Shown here in pieces: positions 1-8,995 of a stretch of DNA of 25,280 nucleotides. The stretch is from a virus: IMG/VR virus record IMGVR_UViG_3300031576_000266, positions 1-25,280 of that record; one strand, 5' to 3'. The position numbers and the translations under genes were made by a program. Position 1 is the stretch's first letter. Each line of letters starts with the position of its first letter. Under the pieces are notes generated by a model. The model had not been told where the DNA came from. It made no database searches and worked only from the letters and a program-made list of their open reading frames with translations.

Positions 1-3
1 AAA

Positions 4-297
4 ATGGCATTAGTTAAACTTTTGGCTCAGGCCGAAGCACAACCATCTATTGATAAAGCAAAGCTTCTCAGCGTAGAAGTTGAACCAGCAAGCAAGCGCA
101 TGAAGGTTCAATTAGCTAAAGGCTATGAAGTTAGTGGAGAGTTTATGGTTAAGTCCGTAGCTACCCATTATATTTCAGATGCTGATTATGACGCTATGAT
201 GCAGGCTATGGGTAATCCAGCTTTAGCAGTTGGTGAAATGCTTCAAGAAGCTATTTGGGCAAAACTAGAAGCAATGGCAGTTATTGACGTTCAGTAA
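4..297 (+). CDS. Hypothetical small phage protein, possibly 5'-truncated
   Basis: The frame encodes 97 residues beginning MALVKLLAQA. I do not recognise a family. The protein is mixed alpha/beta in character, without TM segments, cysteines or a signal peptide. Only three bases precede the ATG, so neither a ribosome binding site nor a longer upstream start can be assessed, and the gene may begin before the window. It sits 10 nt ahead of a tail/baseplate gene on the same strand, so a small virion or tail-assembly role is possible by position only. Confidence 0.6.
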   Translation: MALVKLLAQAEAQPSIDKAKLLSVEVEPASKRMKVQLAKGYEVSGEFMVKSVATHYISDADYDAMMQAMGNPALAVGEMLQEAIWAKLEAMAVIDVQ

Positions 298-307
298 GGA
301 TATATAA

Positions 308-2338
308 ATGTCTAGTTGGGCGACAGGACCGTTTGGAACAGGGCCGTGGGGAGGTGGCGTAGATGTCGTCCTCAATGTGCCTAGAGAGTTTGAAGCACGT
401 ACTTCAAATCCTAATGAAATTTCTTTAACCTGGAAAAAACCAGTAGCCTACAATACCTCTTTAGAGATTGTTGTAGTTCGACGTAAAGATGCATTTCCAA
501 TGGAATTGTTCAATGATGACCTTCTATTCTTAGCAAAACAAAATGTATCTGGGTTTACAGATCCAGCACAAGTAGAGATCTTTAGAGGAAGACTTATTAG
601 AGGAGTTAACGGGGTAGGAGCACCAAATCTATTTACAGATGCTTTGGCTACTTTTCCTACTGGCCCTTCTTTAAAAGGACGAATCTTAAGAGATTCACAA
701 AGTCATAACTTTAGAATTATCAGTAATACTGCCACAACAATAACTGTAGAAGGTACGCCTTTTTCAGGTCAGTATGCTATCTTAGTAGATTTTCCAAATT
801 CAAATCAACCAGCTATTAGTGGAACTTCTACAGCTGTAGGTACAGGATTTCTACGAGATACAACTAAGAACTTTATTAATGGTGAATTAACTGAAAGAAT
901 TCTAGTAGATCAAGCTGGTAATAGGTTTGTTATCTATTATAATCTTGGGGATTTATTTGGTGTATCAGGAACTCCAGTTGCTGGGGACTATACTGTCCTA
1001 CAAGAATTTAATGATTTTATTAGTCCTTCTCAAACAGTTCGTGGACAGTTTCAATATATTGATGATTTCTTAAATAAAGAAGAAGCAGATATTAGAACTG
1101 GATCAGGACTAGAATCTGAACAGTTTTATTATTATACGGCCTTTAACCACAGGATAGGCAACAATGTTGCTCAATCTTCCTTTGGTATAATTGATTCAGC
1201 TAACTCAAGTCAAGCTTCTGCATTGTCGGTACTTGATAGAGAGTTTCATGAAATCCTTTTAAACTTCTGGCCTAATGTATTTAAGATTACAGATTCAACT
1301 GGAGACTTTGAAGATCTAATGAAGATCTTTGGTTTCGGTTTAAATGAACAGTATAGTTATGTAAATACCTTTGATTTGGTTAATCCAAATAGAATGTATT
1401 ATAGTATCCTTCCTTCAATGGCTAAACAAACAGGTGTTGGATTAGCCGATACTTCTTTAGGAGTTGACACTTTAAGACGAATTGTTTTAGGGATGTTGCC
1501 TACCTGGAAGAAGAAAGGTACAAAACAAGGCATAGTAGATTTCATAAGAATAATCACTACTTGGGATGTAACTAACGGTACTGGAGATGCTTCAGAGATT
1601 ACAGATGATATTCCTAATTCGGGATCATTAAGATTCTACGCAGATACATTAGGAAGTGATAATACACGTATCTTTGGCTTTAGATCTGCATTTAATAATA
1701 GCCCTTTTGTCTCTTATACTTACACCCCTGCAACAGGATTAATACAATATCTTGCTCCAGTAGATTTAAGTCAAGTGGAAATTGGGGATACTTTTGAAGA
1801 CGGAGCTGGGAACATCTTTGATGTCCTAGCTGTTAATGATGCACTTAATCAGGTATATATTGACTTACTTCAAACAATTGTAACTGGTTCAAGAGGACAT
1901 GTATTTAAAAAGACAGCTATTTCAGCTGCAGGAAGATTCTTTTCTACCCTACCAGGAGTTATCATCCCTGGATTCTTTGACTTCAATGAGTTTGTGGTAC
2001 AAGTAAAAGATGTAGCACTCTTCGTTGGAGAAAGTGATGATATTGAAATTATTGGTAACTCAACAAAGATGACTGATAATACAGCCGCCTTTGGAGGAAC
2101 TAATAGTCTAGTCGGAAATTTCTTGTTACCTAAGCAGGGACAAGTAAACGATATATTTGAAATTACAGCTAACACAGCAACTACAATTACGGTCAAGGGA
2201 GTTGTAAGGGATACAGAACCAGTAGGAGACTACGCAGTTTTATCCCCGCTGAATGCTAAACGGTTTCAAAAAATCATTCAGTTAATGGAGGATTTTTCTC
2301 CTTCATTCGCTAAAATGGGATTACAATTCATTGATTAA
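308..2338 (+). CDS. Tail/baseplate protein with P2 gpI-like segment and repeated beta domains
   Basis: The 676-aa protein starts MSSWATGPFGTGPWGGG, a Gly/Trp-rich opening seen in many phage tail proteins. AAGGA lies upstream of the ATG. Residues about 25-60 look like a fibronectin-III strand set (SLTWKKP). Residues about 307-425 resemble the P2 gpI-type tail protein: an LP..A...GV stretch, an RR pair, P.WKKKGTKQGI, then a helix. A roughly 55-residue beta module occurs about three times (around residues 105-163, 169-235 and 587-648), marked by NTATTITV.G and a G.YA.L end. Known gpI-like proteins sit in the baseplate at the fibre junction, and a fibre gene follows 14 nt later. The tail-protein call is firm; the exact baseplate position is inferred. 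Confidence 0.8.
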   Translation: MSSWATGPFGTGPWGGGVDVVLNVPREFEARTSNPNEISLTWKKPVAYNTSLEIVVVRRKDAFPMELFNDDLLFLAKQNVSGFTDPAQVEIFRGRLIRGVNGVGAPNLFTDALATFPTGPSLKGRILRDSQSHNFRIISNTATTITVEGTPFSGQYAILVDFPNSNQPAISGTSTAVGTGFLRDTTKNFINGELTERILVDQAGNRFVIYYNLGDLFGVSGTPVAGDYTVLQEFNDFISPSQTVRGQFQYIDDFLNKEEADIRTGSGLESEQFYYYTAFNHRIGNNVAQSSFGIIDSANSSQASALSVLDREFHEILLNFWPNVFKITDSTGDFEDLMKIFGFGLNEQYSYVNTFDLVNPNRMYYSILPSMAKQTGVGLADTSLGVDTLRRIVLGMLPTWKKKGTKQGIVDFIRIITTWDVTNGTGDASEITDDIPNSGSLRFYADTLGSDNTRIFGFRSAFNNSPFVSYTYTPATGLIQYLAPVDLSQVEIGDTFEDGAGNIFDVLAVNDALNQVYIDLLQTIVTGSRGHVFKKTAISAAGRFFSTLPGVIIPGFFDFNEFVVQVKDVALFVGESDDIEIIGNSTKMTDNTAAFGGTNSLVGNFLLPKQGQVNDIFEITANTATTITVKGVVRDTEPVGDYAVLSPLNAKRFQKIIQLMEDFSPSFAKMGLQFID

Positions 2339-2352
2339 TAGGAGCTAACGGA

Positions 2353-5300
2353 ATGGCACTACCTACTAACAGTTTTAGACCTAAGAGATACTTTAGAAGT
2401 AAATTTCGTGAAGGAAAATACTTACTAGCTGCAGAGGCTTCAGACCTCCAGTTAGAAGTTCATGATCTACTTCGGGAGTTTATTAAACTCTCTTATGGTG
2501 ATATAGCGGTTCAGACCTCATGGAAGGCTGACCAAATTTCGCTTACGCAGCTCAGATTAAGACCTGGCTCTGCATGGGATGGCGGGATTCCTTTCTTAAT
2601 GAAATCAGGGACAGATCCTAAGATTATAGCAGGATCTTTGCCTACTGGTTTAACATTTACAGAATCGAGTGCAACTACCCTAGATGCAGGCGGGAAGAAC
2701 TTAAATCTTTCTGGAGCACTAGCGGATAATACATACTCAGTAGTTCTTGAGGGTACAGAAGAAGTGGTACGTCCAGTTGGTACAGGAGCAGTTGATCCTT
2801 ACCTTCAAGGTGTAAACGTTGGAGAAGAGACAGCTAACAAAGCTAGACTTATTTATAAGACCCACGTTATTCTTTCTTCAGAACTAACATCGAGTCCAAA
2901 TTTTCCTTTATCCCCAACAGCTAAACACTTTGTAAATGAAATATCAGTTACTCCTCCACCTGGATTTCTATTAGCTTCTGTACCTATTACGCAAGATGCT
3001 AATGGTGCAGATATACGTATTACATTAGATAATGCTTTAGCTAAACTTCCGTTTTCAACAGATGCCCAAGATTACATCAATGGTATCTTTGTAGATTCCG
3101 ATGGAAACGAAATGACGATTACAAGCATCTCGACAACAGATGCTGGAGCAACAGTTCAAATTCTTCTTGACCGAGAAATTGACTTTAACTCTCCTTTACC
3201 AAAAGCTGCTGTACCTGTTATTACTACTTCTATTCCTATCAGACTTATTAAGCGAGACTTTTATGTAAGTGCATCCAGTGGTACGCCACTAGGCAGACAC
3301 TACTATAGAATCGCTGAATTTAGTTCAGTAGCCGGTTCACTAACCAGCTTAACTGACAGACGTATTGTTTCAGGGGTTAATACCTTTGGAGTAGATCATA
3401 ATGTACGTTTAGTTGGTGGTGGGTTAATCAGCTGGAGTACAGGCACTAACTTAGTAACCTTTGATACAGATTTTCAAATTTCTATCCCTGGACTAGTCGG
3501 AAGAGCTATTATTGATTCTCCACCTGGAACTGTATCCTTGCCCCTTGATGGGCAAGTAGTATTTGTTTATTTAAATAGAAGAGCTACTGCTGATTACGTA
3601 GTAGCCCCAATTGTTGTTCTAAAAGAGAATGTACCCCCAAGTGTTGATGTATACGTTGTTATGGAACGTAAGTCTTCACGTATCTTCTTCCCTCATAATG
3701 GATCTATTGGAGATGGAGAAACAGGTATTCTAGGAGCATTCGGTGCCACCTTAGATAAGGATTTCTCACAAGATTTAATCATTGATGCTCTCACAGAAAA
3801 TCAAATGGACGAAGTGTTTGCTGAGACCTTTGATAATCAAAATAACGTGGATTTAGCTAATACTGTTGGAATGATTTATGAGCCATTTAGTAAACAGTAT
3901 AAAGCTACAGCAGCTGCAAGATATTTAAATTATGAAGCTGATGTATTACCAGATGATGGTTCATTACCTGTTGACGAAATATGGACACAGGTTGGATCAC
4001 AATTAGATGCGGTTGGTGGTGGATTACTTACTCTTACAGATACATCTGTAGGAGATCAAATTGCATATCAGAGAACTGAATCAAATCAAACTACATTGTC
4101 TCAAGCAGATCATGAAGTTCGATGCCGACTTACATCGAATGGTGGACAAGGCGGAAACTATTTTCTTTATGAAATTAAAGATGGCGCAAGCGGTAAACAT
4201 TTTGCTTTAGGTATTAAATCAACAAGTGCAGATTTAGTTGATGGTGCTGGATTAGTTCTTATTAGCGCGGTAGTAAATACCGCAGTAATGCATACTTACC
4301 GTATTGTTAAACTAGGAAATAGCGTAATACAACTATACGTAGATAATGTACTCTATGGAACTTTTCCTTATGCCTCTATAGTAACTGGTTCAGGTGGAGC
4401 AAGTACTATTAAGTGGGGAACTACAATTCCAACTACTTCAGTAGTGGACCTTGATTTTGTTCACTTTAATATATATCTCTCCATTTTACAATCTTTTGAT
4501 GTATTTAGAAAAGGAAACGTATTCTATAATGGGTATATAATCCCAACTTCTGATGCTGCTCCTTGGGTTAAAATTGGTGGAGGGGGAGGTATTACCGAAA
4601 CTATTACCAATAAGAAATTAGTATTGGTAGATGGTTCGGCTGCAGATCTCATTAACTATGAACGAGTAGAATCTTCTCTTATCCGACAAGGTGATGCTCA
4701 AATTGAAATGAGACTTAAGATTAATGCTGGTTATTCTGCCTTTCAAAGATTTGGAATACGAATTAAAGATGGTAAGAAAGACGTAGCAGCTTATATTAGA
4801 GATGTAGCAGGTCAGCTAAAAGTTGGTATGTATGATGGTGCTTCATTTACTTTAATTAGTAATGAATACAATATACCTACTGGAGACTTTGTAGTTATTA
4901 AACTAAAGAAACTTCGTGATGTTGGATATCAATTATTTGTTGATGGGTTAATTAAAGATTCTAATGCATATGATGAGTTCTCAGATACTACCACAGATAA
5001 GAAATTTATGTGGGGTTCTTATGATGTATTATCCAATTATACAACTACTGTAGATTTTACACAATATTCATTGCCTGGTTCTGAAAATTTAGCAGGAACA
5101 CCTGTTCATGATTTCATGACTATTGTAAGTTCTGATGATCCATTCCCAAAGGTTTGGGCATCAACTGATGATGGTTATACTTGGTATGAATCTTTAGAAG
5201 GTGAACATACATCTATAACAGATTATGATACAGCAGGTGGTAATATCCTTGTTCGTATTATGCTATCGAAACTAGACTCTGTTCTAACTGATTATGGTAT

Positions 5301-6606
5301 TTTATATAATAGAACTAACTTCGAAGTAGAAGGACAGTTTAATTATACTAAGTATATAGCAGTTGGTGGAGAAACAGTTGTTCCTCTCCCCTTTACATAT
5401 AACCCTGGTTCAAATGAATTAGAAGTATTCTATCGTCCTTTCTCTTCAGGAGAAACCCGAAAGCTTACTTTACCTAATGACTATACAGAACCAAATCAAA
5501 GCAATATCTTAATTGGTTTTGCTTTGGCACTTGGGGATATCATTGAGGCTCGGAATAGTTTTATTCCTGATCCATTGATTCCGCCTCCTGTTAGATTCTT
5601 AGATCACGATCATGATGGAAGTCATGGCGAGAGTGATGTTCTTAACCCAACTCTTATCAATGTTACTGATTTAAATGTTAGTAACGATTTAGATGTTGGA
5701 GGAGATCTAACTGTTGCTGGAACAATTAATGGAACTTCCCCTCTTGAACTCTCTGGAGATAATACTGGAGTTTTAGTTGGAGATGATACTCTAGCAGTAG
5801 GTACTCTAGAGTTAGCACTTAGAACTGCTGCTGGTGGTACTCCTTCTATGAAATTAAAAAGAGGAACTACTGATTGGAAATGGCAAATAAATTCTTCTGG
5901 TGATATTGAATTATATGTTGGTGGCATTCTTAGAATGTCTATGCCAGATGGAAGTGATTTTAGAATACATACAATTACTCCTGATATTACTAATAGTTTT
6001 TATATTAGATCAAATGATCTAAGTGGAAATGGAGATTCCAAAATTGTACTAGAAGTAAATAATGGTGCTAATAGTTGGGATATCAATCTTGATAATAGCG
6101 ATTCTGATAAACTTAAATTTAGTTATAATGGGCTAGAAAAGAAGATATTTCATTCTGGTACAACTCCAAGTGGTACTTCTGCTGGTTTAGGAGAATTAGC
6201 AAAATCTGCAGGATCAGGCTTATTTAGTACTTCTTCCAGTTCTTATACAAACGTTACAAATCTTTCAGTAACTATTGTAACTTCAGGAAGACCTGTTATG
6301 ATTAGATTACAAGAATCAGGAGGAGTAGTCGGGAATTTATCAGGGGGAGTTCAAGTTGACGCTAATAGTTCTGATAGTACTCATGGAAGTATAAGCTTTT
6401 TGAGAGATGGAAATCAAATTCAAGAATCTAATCTTTTTACTTTTAATGATAATACTGGTTCTAATGAACAATATTATCCATCAAGTGCATTTAGTGTTAT
6501 TGACCTTCCTGCAGCAGGGACATATACTTATAGTGTTCAGGCTAGGATTCAAGGTTCAACTGATGATATAGATGTTCAAGCTACTTTGGTAGTAATAGAG
6601 TTATAA
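2353..6606 (+). CDS. Large tail fibre / receptor-binding protein
   Basis: At 1417 aa this is the largest gene in the window, with AGGAG upstream of its ATG. The N-terminus (residues 1-75, with FREGKYLLAAEASDLQ) resembles the DUF4815-like virion-attachment domain of other phage fibres. Residues about 542-713 and 737-907 form two related lectin/LamG-like jelly-roll domains: each has a Q/E-YxRVESS- or YQRTESN-like strand, an E/RCRL or EMRLKI strand, an IKDG turn and a Q-LYVDN / Q-LFVDG strand. HDHDGSHG at about 1085 precedes shaft-like repeats (LNVSNDLDVGGDLTVAGTI, about 1102-1125). The last 140 residues are a Ser/Thr- and Gly-rich beta domain that may form the tip. It probably trimerises and binds a surface glycan (inference). 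Confidence 0.85.
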   Translation: MALPTNSFRPKRYFRSKFREGKYLLAAEASDLQLEVHDLLREFIKLSYGDIAVQTSWKADQISLTQLRLRPGSAWDGGIPFLMKSGTDPKIIAGSLPTGLTFTESSATTLDAGGKNLNLSGALADNTYSVVLEGTEEVVRPVGTGAVDPYLQGVNVGEETANKARLIYKTHVILSSELTSSPNFPLSPTAKHFVNEISVTPPPGFLLASVPITQDANGADIRITLDNALAKLPFSTDAQDYINGIFVDSDGNEMTITSISTTDAGATVQILLDREIDFNSPLPKAAVPVITTSIPIRLIKRDFYVSASSGTPLGRHYYRIAEFSSVAGSLTSLTDRRIVSGVNTFGVDHNVRLVGGGLISWSTGTNLVTFDTDFQISIPGLVGRAIIDSPPGTVSLPLDGQVVFVYLNRRATADYVVAPIVVLKENVPPSVDVYVVMERKSSRIFFPHNGSIGDGETGILGAFGATLDKDFSQDLIIDALTENQMDEVFAETFDNQNNVDLANTVGMIYEPFSKQYKATAAARYLNYEADVLPDDGSLPVDEIWTQVGSQLDAVGGGLLTLTDTSVGDQIAYQRTESNQTTLSQADHEVRCRLTSNGGQGGNYFLYEIKDGASGKHFALGIKSTSADLVDGAGLVLISAVVNTAVMHTYRIVKLGNSVIQLYVDNVLYGTFPYASIVTGSGGASTIKWGTTIPTTSVVDLDFVHFNIYLSILQSFDVFRKGNVFYNGYIIPTSDAAPWVKIGGGGGITETITNKKLVLVDGSAADLINYERVESSLIRQGDAQIEMRLKINAGYSAFQRFGIRIKDGKKDVAAYIRDVAGQLKVGMYDGASFTLISNEYNIPTGDFVVIKLKKLRDVGYQLFVDGLIKDSNAYDEFSDTTTDKKFMWGSYDVLSNYTTTVDFTQYSLPGSENLAGTPVHDFMTIVSSDDPFPKVWASTDDGYTWYESLEGEHTSITDYDTAGGNILVRIMLSKLDSVLTDYGILYNRTNFEVEGQFNYTKYIAVGGETVVPLPFTYNPGSNELEVFYRPFSSGETRKLTLPNDYTEPNQSNILIGFALALGDIIEARNSFIPDPLIPPPVRFLDHDHDGSHGESDVLNPTLINVTDLNVSNDLDVGGDLTVAGTINGTSPLELSGDNTGVLVGDDTLAVGTLELALRTAAGGTPSMKLKRGTTDWKWQINSSGDIELYVGGILRMSMPDGSDFRIHTITPDITNSFYIRSNDLSGNGDSKIVLEVNNGANSWDINLDNSDSDKLKFSYNGLEKKIFHSGTTPSGTSAGLGELAKSAGSGLFSTSSSSYTNVTNLSVTIVTSGRPVMIRLQESGGVVGNLSGGVQVDANSSDSTHGSISFLRDGNQIQESNLFTFNDNTGSNEQYYPSSAFSVIDLPAAGTYTYSVQARIQGSTDDIDVQATLVVIEL

Positions 6607-6617
6607 GGAGGAATGTC

Positions 6618-6803
6618 ATGATGAAAATTATAAAGTTTTATAGACTAAACACAAATAAGATTGAATCTCTTTCAGCTATGGAAGAGGATCAAATAGATAT
6701 GGACTGGTTAGATAATAGACAATCTTTAGACTATGAAATAGTAAATTATGATGAGGCTACTTATCTTGCATTAAAAGCTCAAATGAGAGCTGATAGGATA
6801 TAA
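6618..6803 (+). CDS. Small hypothetical protein between two fibre genes
   Basis: The 61-aa protein starts MMKIIKFYRL and is acidic in the middle (EEDQIDMDWLDN). I do not recognise a family. AAGGAGG ends 6 nt before the chosen ATG at 6618; an ATG at 6613 runs straight into TGA, so it is not the start. It lies 11 nt after the large fibre and 1 nt before the next fibre, a position often taken by fibre-assembly chaperones, but nothing in its sequence proves that role. Confidence 0.65.
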   Translation: MMKIIKFYRLNTNKIESLSAMEEDQIDMDWLDNRQSLDYEIVNYDEATYLALKAQMRADRI

Positions 6804-6804
6804 T

Positions 6805-7812
6805 ATGGCAATCACAAAAGGCCGTCAAGGTAAATTCACAAAGAAATCTACAGACCTTAGCACTCCTGCTATAGTTCGACCTAAGATTTCTAGTGCAAGT
6901 CAAACTTGGATGGGGGCCGCAGATGTTGATAATAACAATCCTGAGACTTTTTATTTCCATTTGTTTGGTTCTGTACCAGCTGAAACTACTCTCTTTGTTT
7001 ATGGAGACTTATATAATCAGGCTTTCTATACAGAATTAGGGCTACATAATCATGTAGTAAGTATTACTTCAGGTACATCAAATCAAAGTTTTAACCATAC
7101 ACATGTTGTTTCAATAGACTTTGGAGCACATAATCACGGGGATCATAATTTAGCAACTATCACAGGTTGGTTAAAAGGAGCTGATGCAAGTACACCTACT
7201 TCAGCTTCGATGCCTAACTCTACACATAACCATGCGTTAGAATCAGATGGTTCAGCTTCTGGATTTGGAGATCATAGACATACATTAGGTGTAGACAATG
7301 GTGATGGTGGTCAAAAGATTGATATTGATGGTGGTACATTAGTTTATCGTACTACATTTCCAACTACTGGCAATTTTATTATGGGAACAAATCAAGTTGA
7401 TACAAGACTTACACCAGTAAGATTAAATGCCAGTTTTACATCTAACTCTCAGGCTAATAATACCTTATTTCAAGTAATGCAGAATCATACGCATCTTGTT
7501 TCTGGTAATACAGCTTCAGTGGGATTAGCACCAATAGTTGGTTCTGTACATACATCAGGAACTGCTCATTCATACTTCAATGCTCTTAAAATTGAAATTG
7601 ATGGTGTTGATGTAACTGCTCCTTTACTTGTTCAAGCAGGTTTAGCAGCTTTTGGAGATGGTACAGCAGGACATGTTATTGTTACAACAGGAGTTGAATT
7701 AGACATTAGTGCTTATGTAAGCGTACCTGGACAACATAAAGTTAAGTTCTTATTAAATACTCTTTCACCAAATAATGGTGGAAAAGTAAGATATAACTTA
7801 TACACATTATAA
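6805..7812 (+). CDS. HxH-rich fibre / tail tip protein
   Basis: The 335-aa protein has at least six His-X-His motifs, at about residues 81-83 (HNH), 98-100 (HTH), 109-114 (HNHGDH), 141-143 (HNH), 157-159 (HRH) and 228-230 (HTH), spread over Gly/Ser/Thr/Asn-rich beta sequence. In T4 gp37 such motifs on a trimer octahedrally coordinate iron ions along the fibre needle. A similar metal-stabilised trimeric needle is likely here. The C-terminal third (about 245-335) looks like a globular beta domain. The start overlaps nothing; the preceding stop ends 1 nt upstream, suggesting translational coupling. It is probably a second receptor-binding or fibre-tip subunit. Confidence 0.75.
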   Translation: MAITKGRQGKFTKKSTDLSTPAIVRPKISSASQTWMGAADVDNNNPETFYFHLFGSVPAETTLFVYGDLYNQAFYTELGLHNHVVSITSGTSNQSFNHTHVVSIDFGAHNHGDHNLATITGWLKGADASTPTSASMPNSTHNHALESDGSASGFGDHRHTLGVDNGDGGQKIDIDGGTLVYRTTFPTTGNFIMGTNQVDTRLTPVRLNASFTSNSQANNTLFQVMQNHTHLVSGNTASVGLAPIVGSVHTSGTAHSYFNALKIEIDGVDVTAPLLVQAGLAAFGDGTAGHVIVTTGVELDISAYVSVPGQHKVKFLLNTLSPNNGGKVRYNLYTL

Positions 7813-7823
7813 TAGGGTATAAT

Positions 7824-7997
7824 ATGCAATCAAAAGAACAGCAAAGTCAAAAGACCCAACAAATAGAAGAGTTAATAAATCATGATTGTTCAAATGGGCG
7901 AGACATTCAAAAGAAAGTAAAAGCTAAACTTATGAAGATGGGTCAATGCTCAGAATCATTAGTAAAGGATTTACAGGCGATAAAGTTAGGGAGATAA
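7824..7997 (+). CDS. 57-aa hypothetical protein
   Basis: This short frame starts ATG at 7824 (MQSKEQQSQKTQQ) and ends with GEIGR-like basic sequence, precisely KLGR, before TAA at 7995-7997. It fills the gap between the HxH fibre and the holin-like gene and would end 1 nt before the next ATG, the same spacing as its neighbours. An AGGG lies upstream of the start. It is Gln/Lys-rich and helical, has two cysteines and has no TM segment. I do not recognise it. A small regulatory or assembly protein of the lysis/fibre cassette is possible. Confidence 0.6.
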   Translation: MQSKEQQSQKTQQIEELINHDCSNGRDIQKKVKAKLMKMGQCSESLVKDLQAIKLGR

Positions 7998-7998
7998 T

Positions 7999-8292
7999 AT
8001 GGAACCATTATCCTGGTCAGCAGCAGTAGCCATTATAGGTTCCGTAGCTACTGTAGCCGTTACAATACTAAAAATCTTTAGTATGAAGAAGGGCGACGGA
8101 GAACTTTCAAAACCTAATGAAGATATTAAAGAACTTTTAAAAGCTCATGATGAAAGAGGAGACGAACTTAAGGCAAAAGTAGCCGTTATAGAAAATGAAA
8201 TAGCCAATTTTCACGAGCGTTTAGAACGATTAGAAGATAATCTAGAGAAGTTACAAGATTTATTTCTAAAGATATTAACTGAAAAAGATTAA
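7999..8292 (+). CDS. Holin-like / XhlA-like small membrane protein
   Basis: The 97-aa protein has one N-terminal TM segment (about residues 5-27, SWSAAVAIIGSVATVAVTIL), a Lys-rich stretch, and a long coiled coil at about residues 40-95 with leucines at heptad spacing (ERLERLEDNLEKLQDLFLKIL). TM plus amphipathic helix matches single-TM class III holins or XhlA-like lysis accessories, although XhlA has the opposite domain order. GGGAG precedes the ATG. It lies directly before the lysozyme gene, the usual holin position. A tail or spanin-like role is the main alternative. Confidence 0.55.
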   Translation: MEPLSWSAAVAIIGSVATVAVTILKIFSMKKGDGELSKPNEDIKELLKAHDERGDELKAKVAVIENEIANFHERLERLEDNLEKLQDLFLKILTEKD

Positions 8293-8305
8293 TTGAGGAG
8301 AGAAA

Positions 8306-8962
8306 ATGAATCCAATTTGGACAATATTAAAAGACGTTTTATCAATGTTCGCCCCAGGTCTTCAGGAGAAGATAGAGGTAGGAGCAAAGATAATCCCATT
8401 TCCAACTAAGTATAAACCTGAAGATGACGCAGAGCAGCCAGAGGAACAAACCTCTGAACCGGCTGGCTCGACGGTGGAACCTGAGAAAGGTACAAACCTA
8501 TCAGAAAAGTTAATCGTCCCCATCGTCCTTCGTCGGACTATTAATGACGAGGGTTGTACTTTAATCAAAAAATTCGAGGGATTATGTACAAAGGCTTACA
8601 AGGATGTCATTGGGGTTGTTACGATTGGATACGGAAGTACTGGAGAACATGTTCAAATGGGGATGGAGATCTCTGAACAAGAGGCTGAAGACCTATTGAA
8701 ATTGGATTTAGAACGATTTGAGAAGGGGGTAGAGAAGCTCGTAACCGTGGCTTTGACTGATAATCAGTTCGCTGCTTTGGTTAGCTTTAGCTTTAATTGT
8801 GGGTTGGGGAATCTTAAGTCCTCGACTTTATTGAGGAAGTTGAATGCTGGGGATTACTCAGGAGCGGCTATGGAGTTCCAGAAATGGAACAAGGCAGGCG
8901 GGAAAGTATACCCTGGACTTACCAAACGTAGGGCTGCTGAATCGGAGTTGTTTGGTAACTAG
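8306..8962 (+). CDS. Endolysin, GH24 (T4/lambdoid-type) lysozyme
   Basis: Residues about 78-218 form a complete GH24 muramidase with the E...D...T triad: E91 (KKFEGL), D100 (AYKDVIG) and T106 (TIGYGST). Conserved QFAALVSFSFNCG and PGLTKRRAAESELF segments follow. It hydrolyses peptidoglycan at lysis. The first 77 residues are unusual: an amphipathic stretch (1-30), then an acidic Pro/Glu linker (36-60). There is no clear signal peptide or SAR segment, so release probably needs the holin-like neighbour. GAGGAG precedes the ATG. No internal Met occurs between residues 15 and 117, so the extension belongs to the protein. The linker DNA contains a copy of the repeat that fills the next intergenic region. 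Confidence 0.92.
   Translation: MNPIWTILKDVLSMFAPGLQEKIEVGAKIIPFPTKYKPEDDAEQPEEQTSEPAGSTVEPEKGTNLSEKLIVPIVLRRTINDEGCTLIKKFEGLCTKAYKDVIGVVTIGYGSTGEHVQMGMEISEQEAEDLLKLDLERFEKGVEKLVTVALTDNQFAALVSFSFNCGLGNLKSSTLLRKLNAGDYSGAAMEFQKWNKAGGKVYPGLTKRRAAESELFGN
8488..8501 (+). repeat. Copy of the GTACAAAC/TCTAT motif inside the lysozyme gene
   Basis: AGGTACAAACCTAT here is identical over 14 bases to the copies at 9134-9147 and 9693-9706. AGGT and ACCT form a dyad around ACAA. It encodes part of the flexible linker (KGTNL) before the lysozyme domain, where sequence constraint is low. Confidence 0.7.
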
Positions 8963-8995
8963 TTGATATCATTAAAGATATATGGTTGATCCTTT

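Noticed and set aside
1870-2196. Open frame on the - strand inside the tail/baseplate gene
   Set aside because: It lies wholly opposite a clear gene, has no ribosome binding site and its translation shows no domain.
5622-5927. Open frame on the - strand inside the tail fibre
   Set aside because: Antisense to shaft repeats; Ser/Pro/Thr-rich translation is the mirror of the repetitive coding strand.
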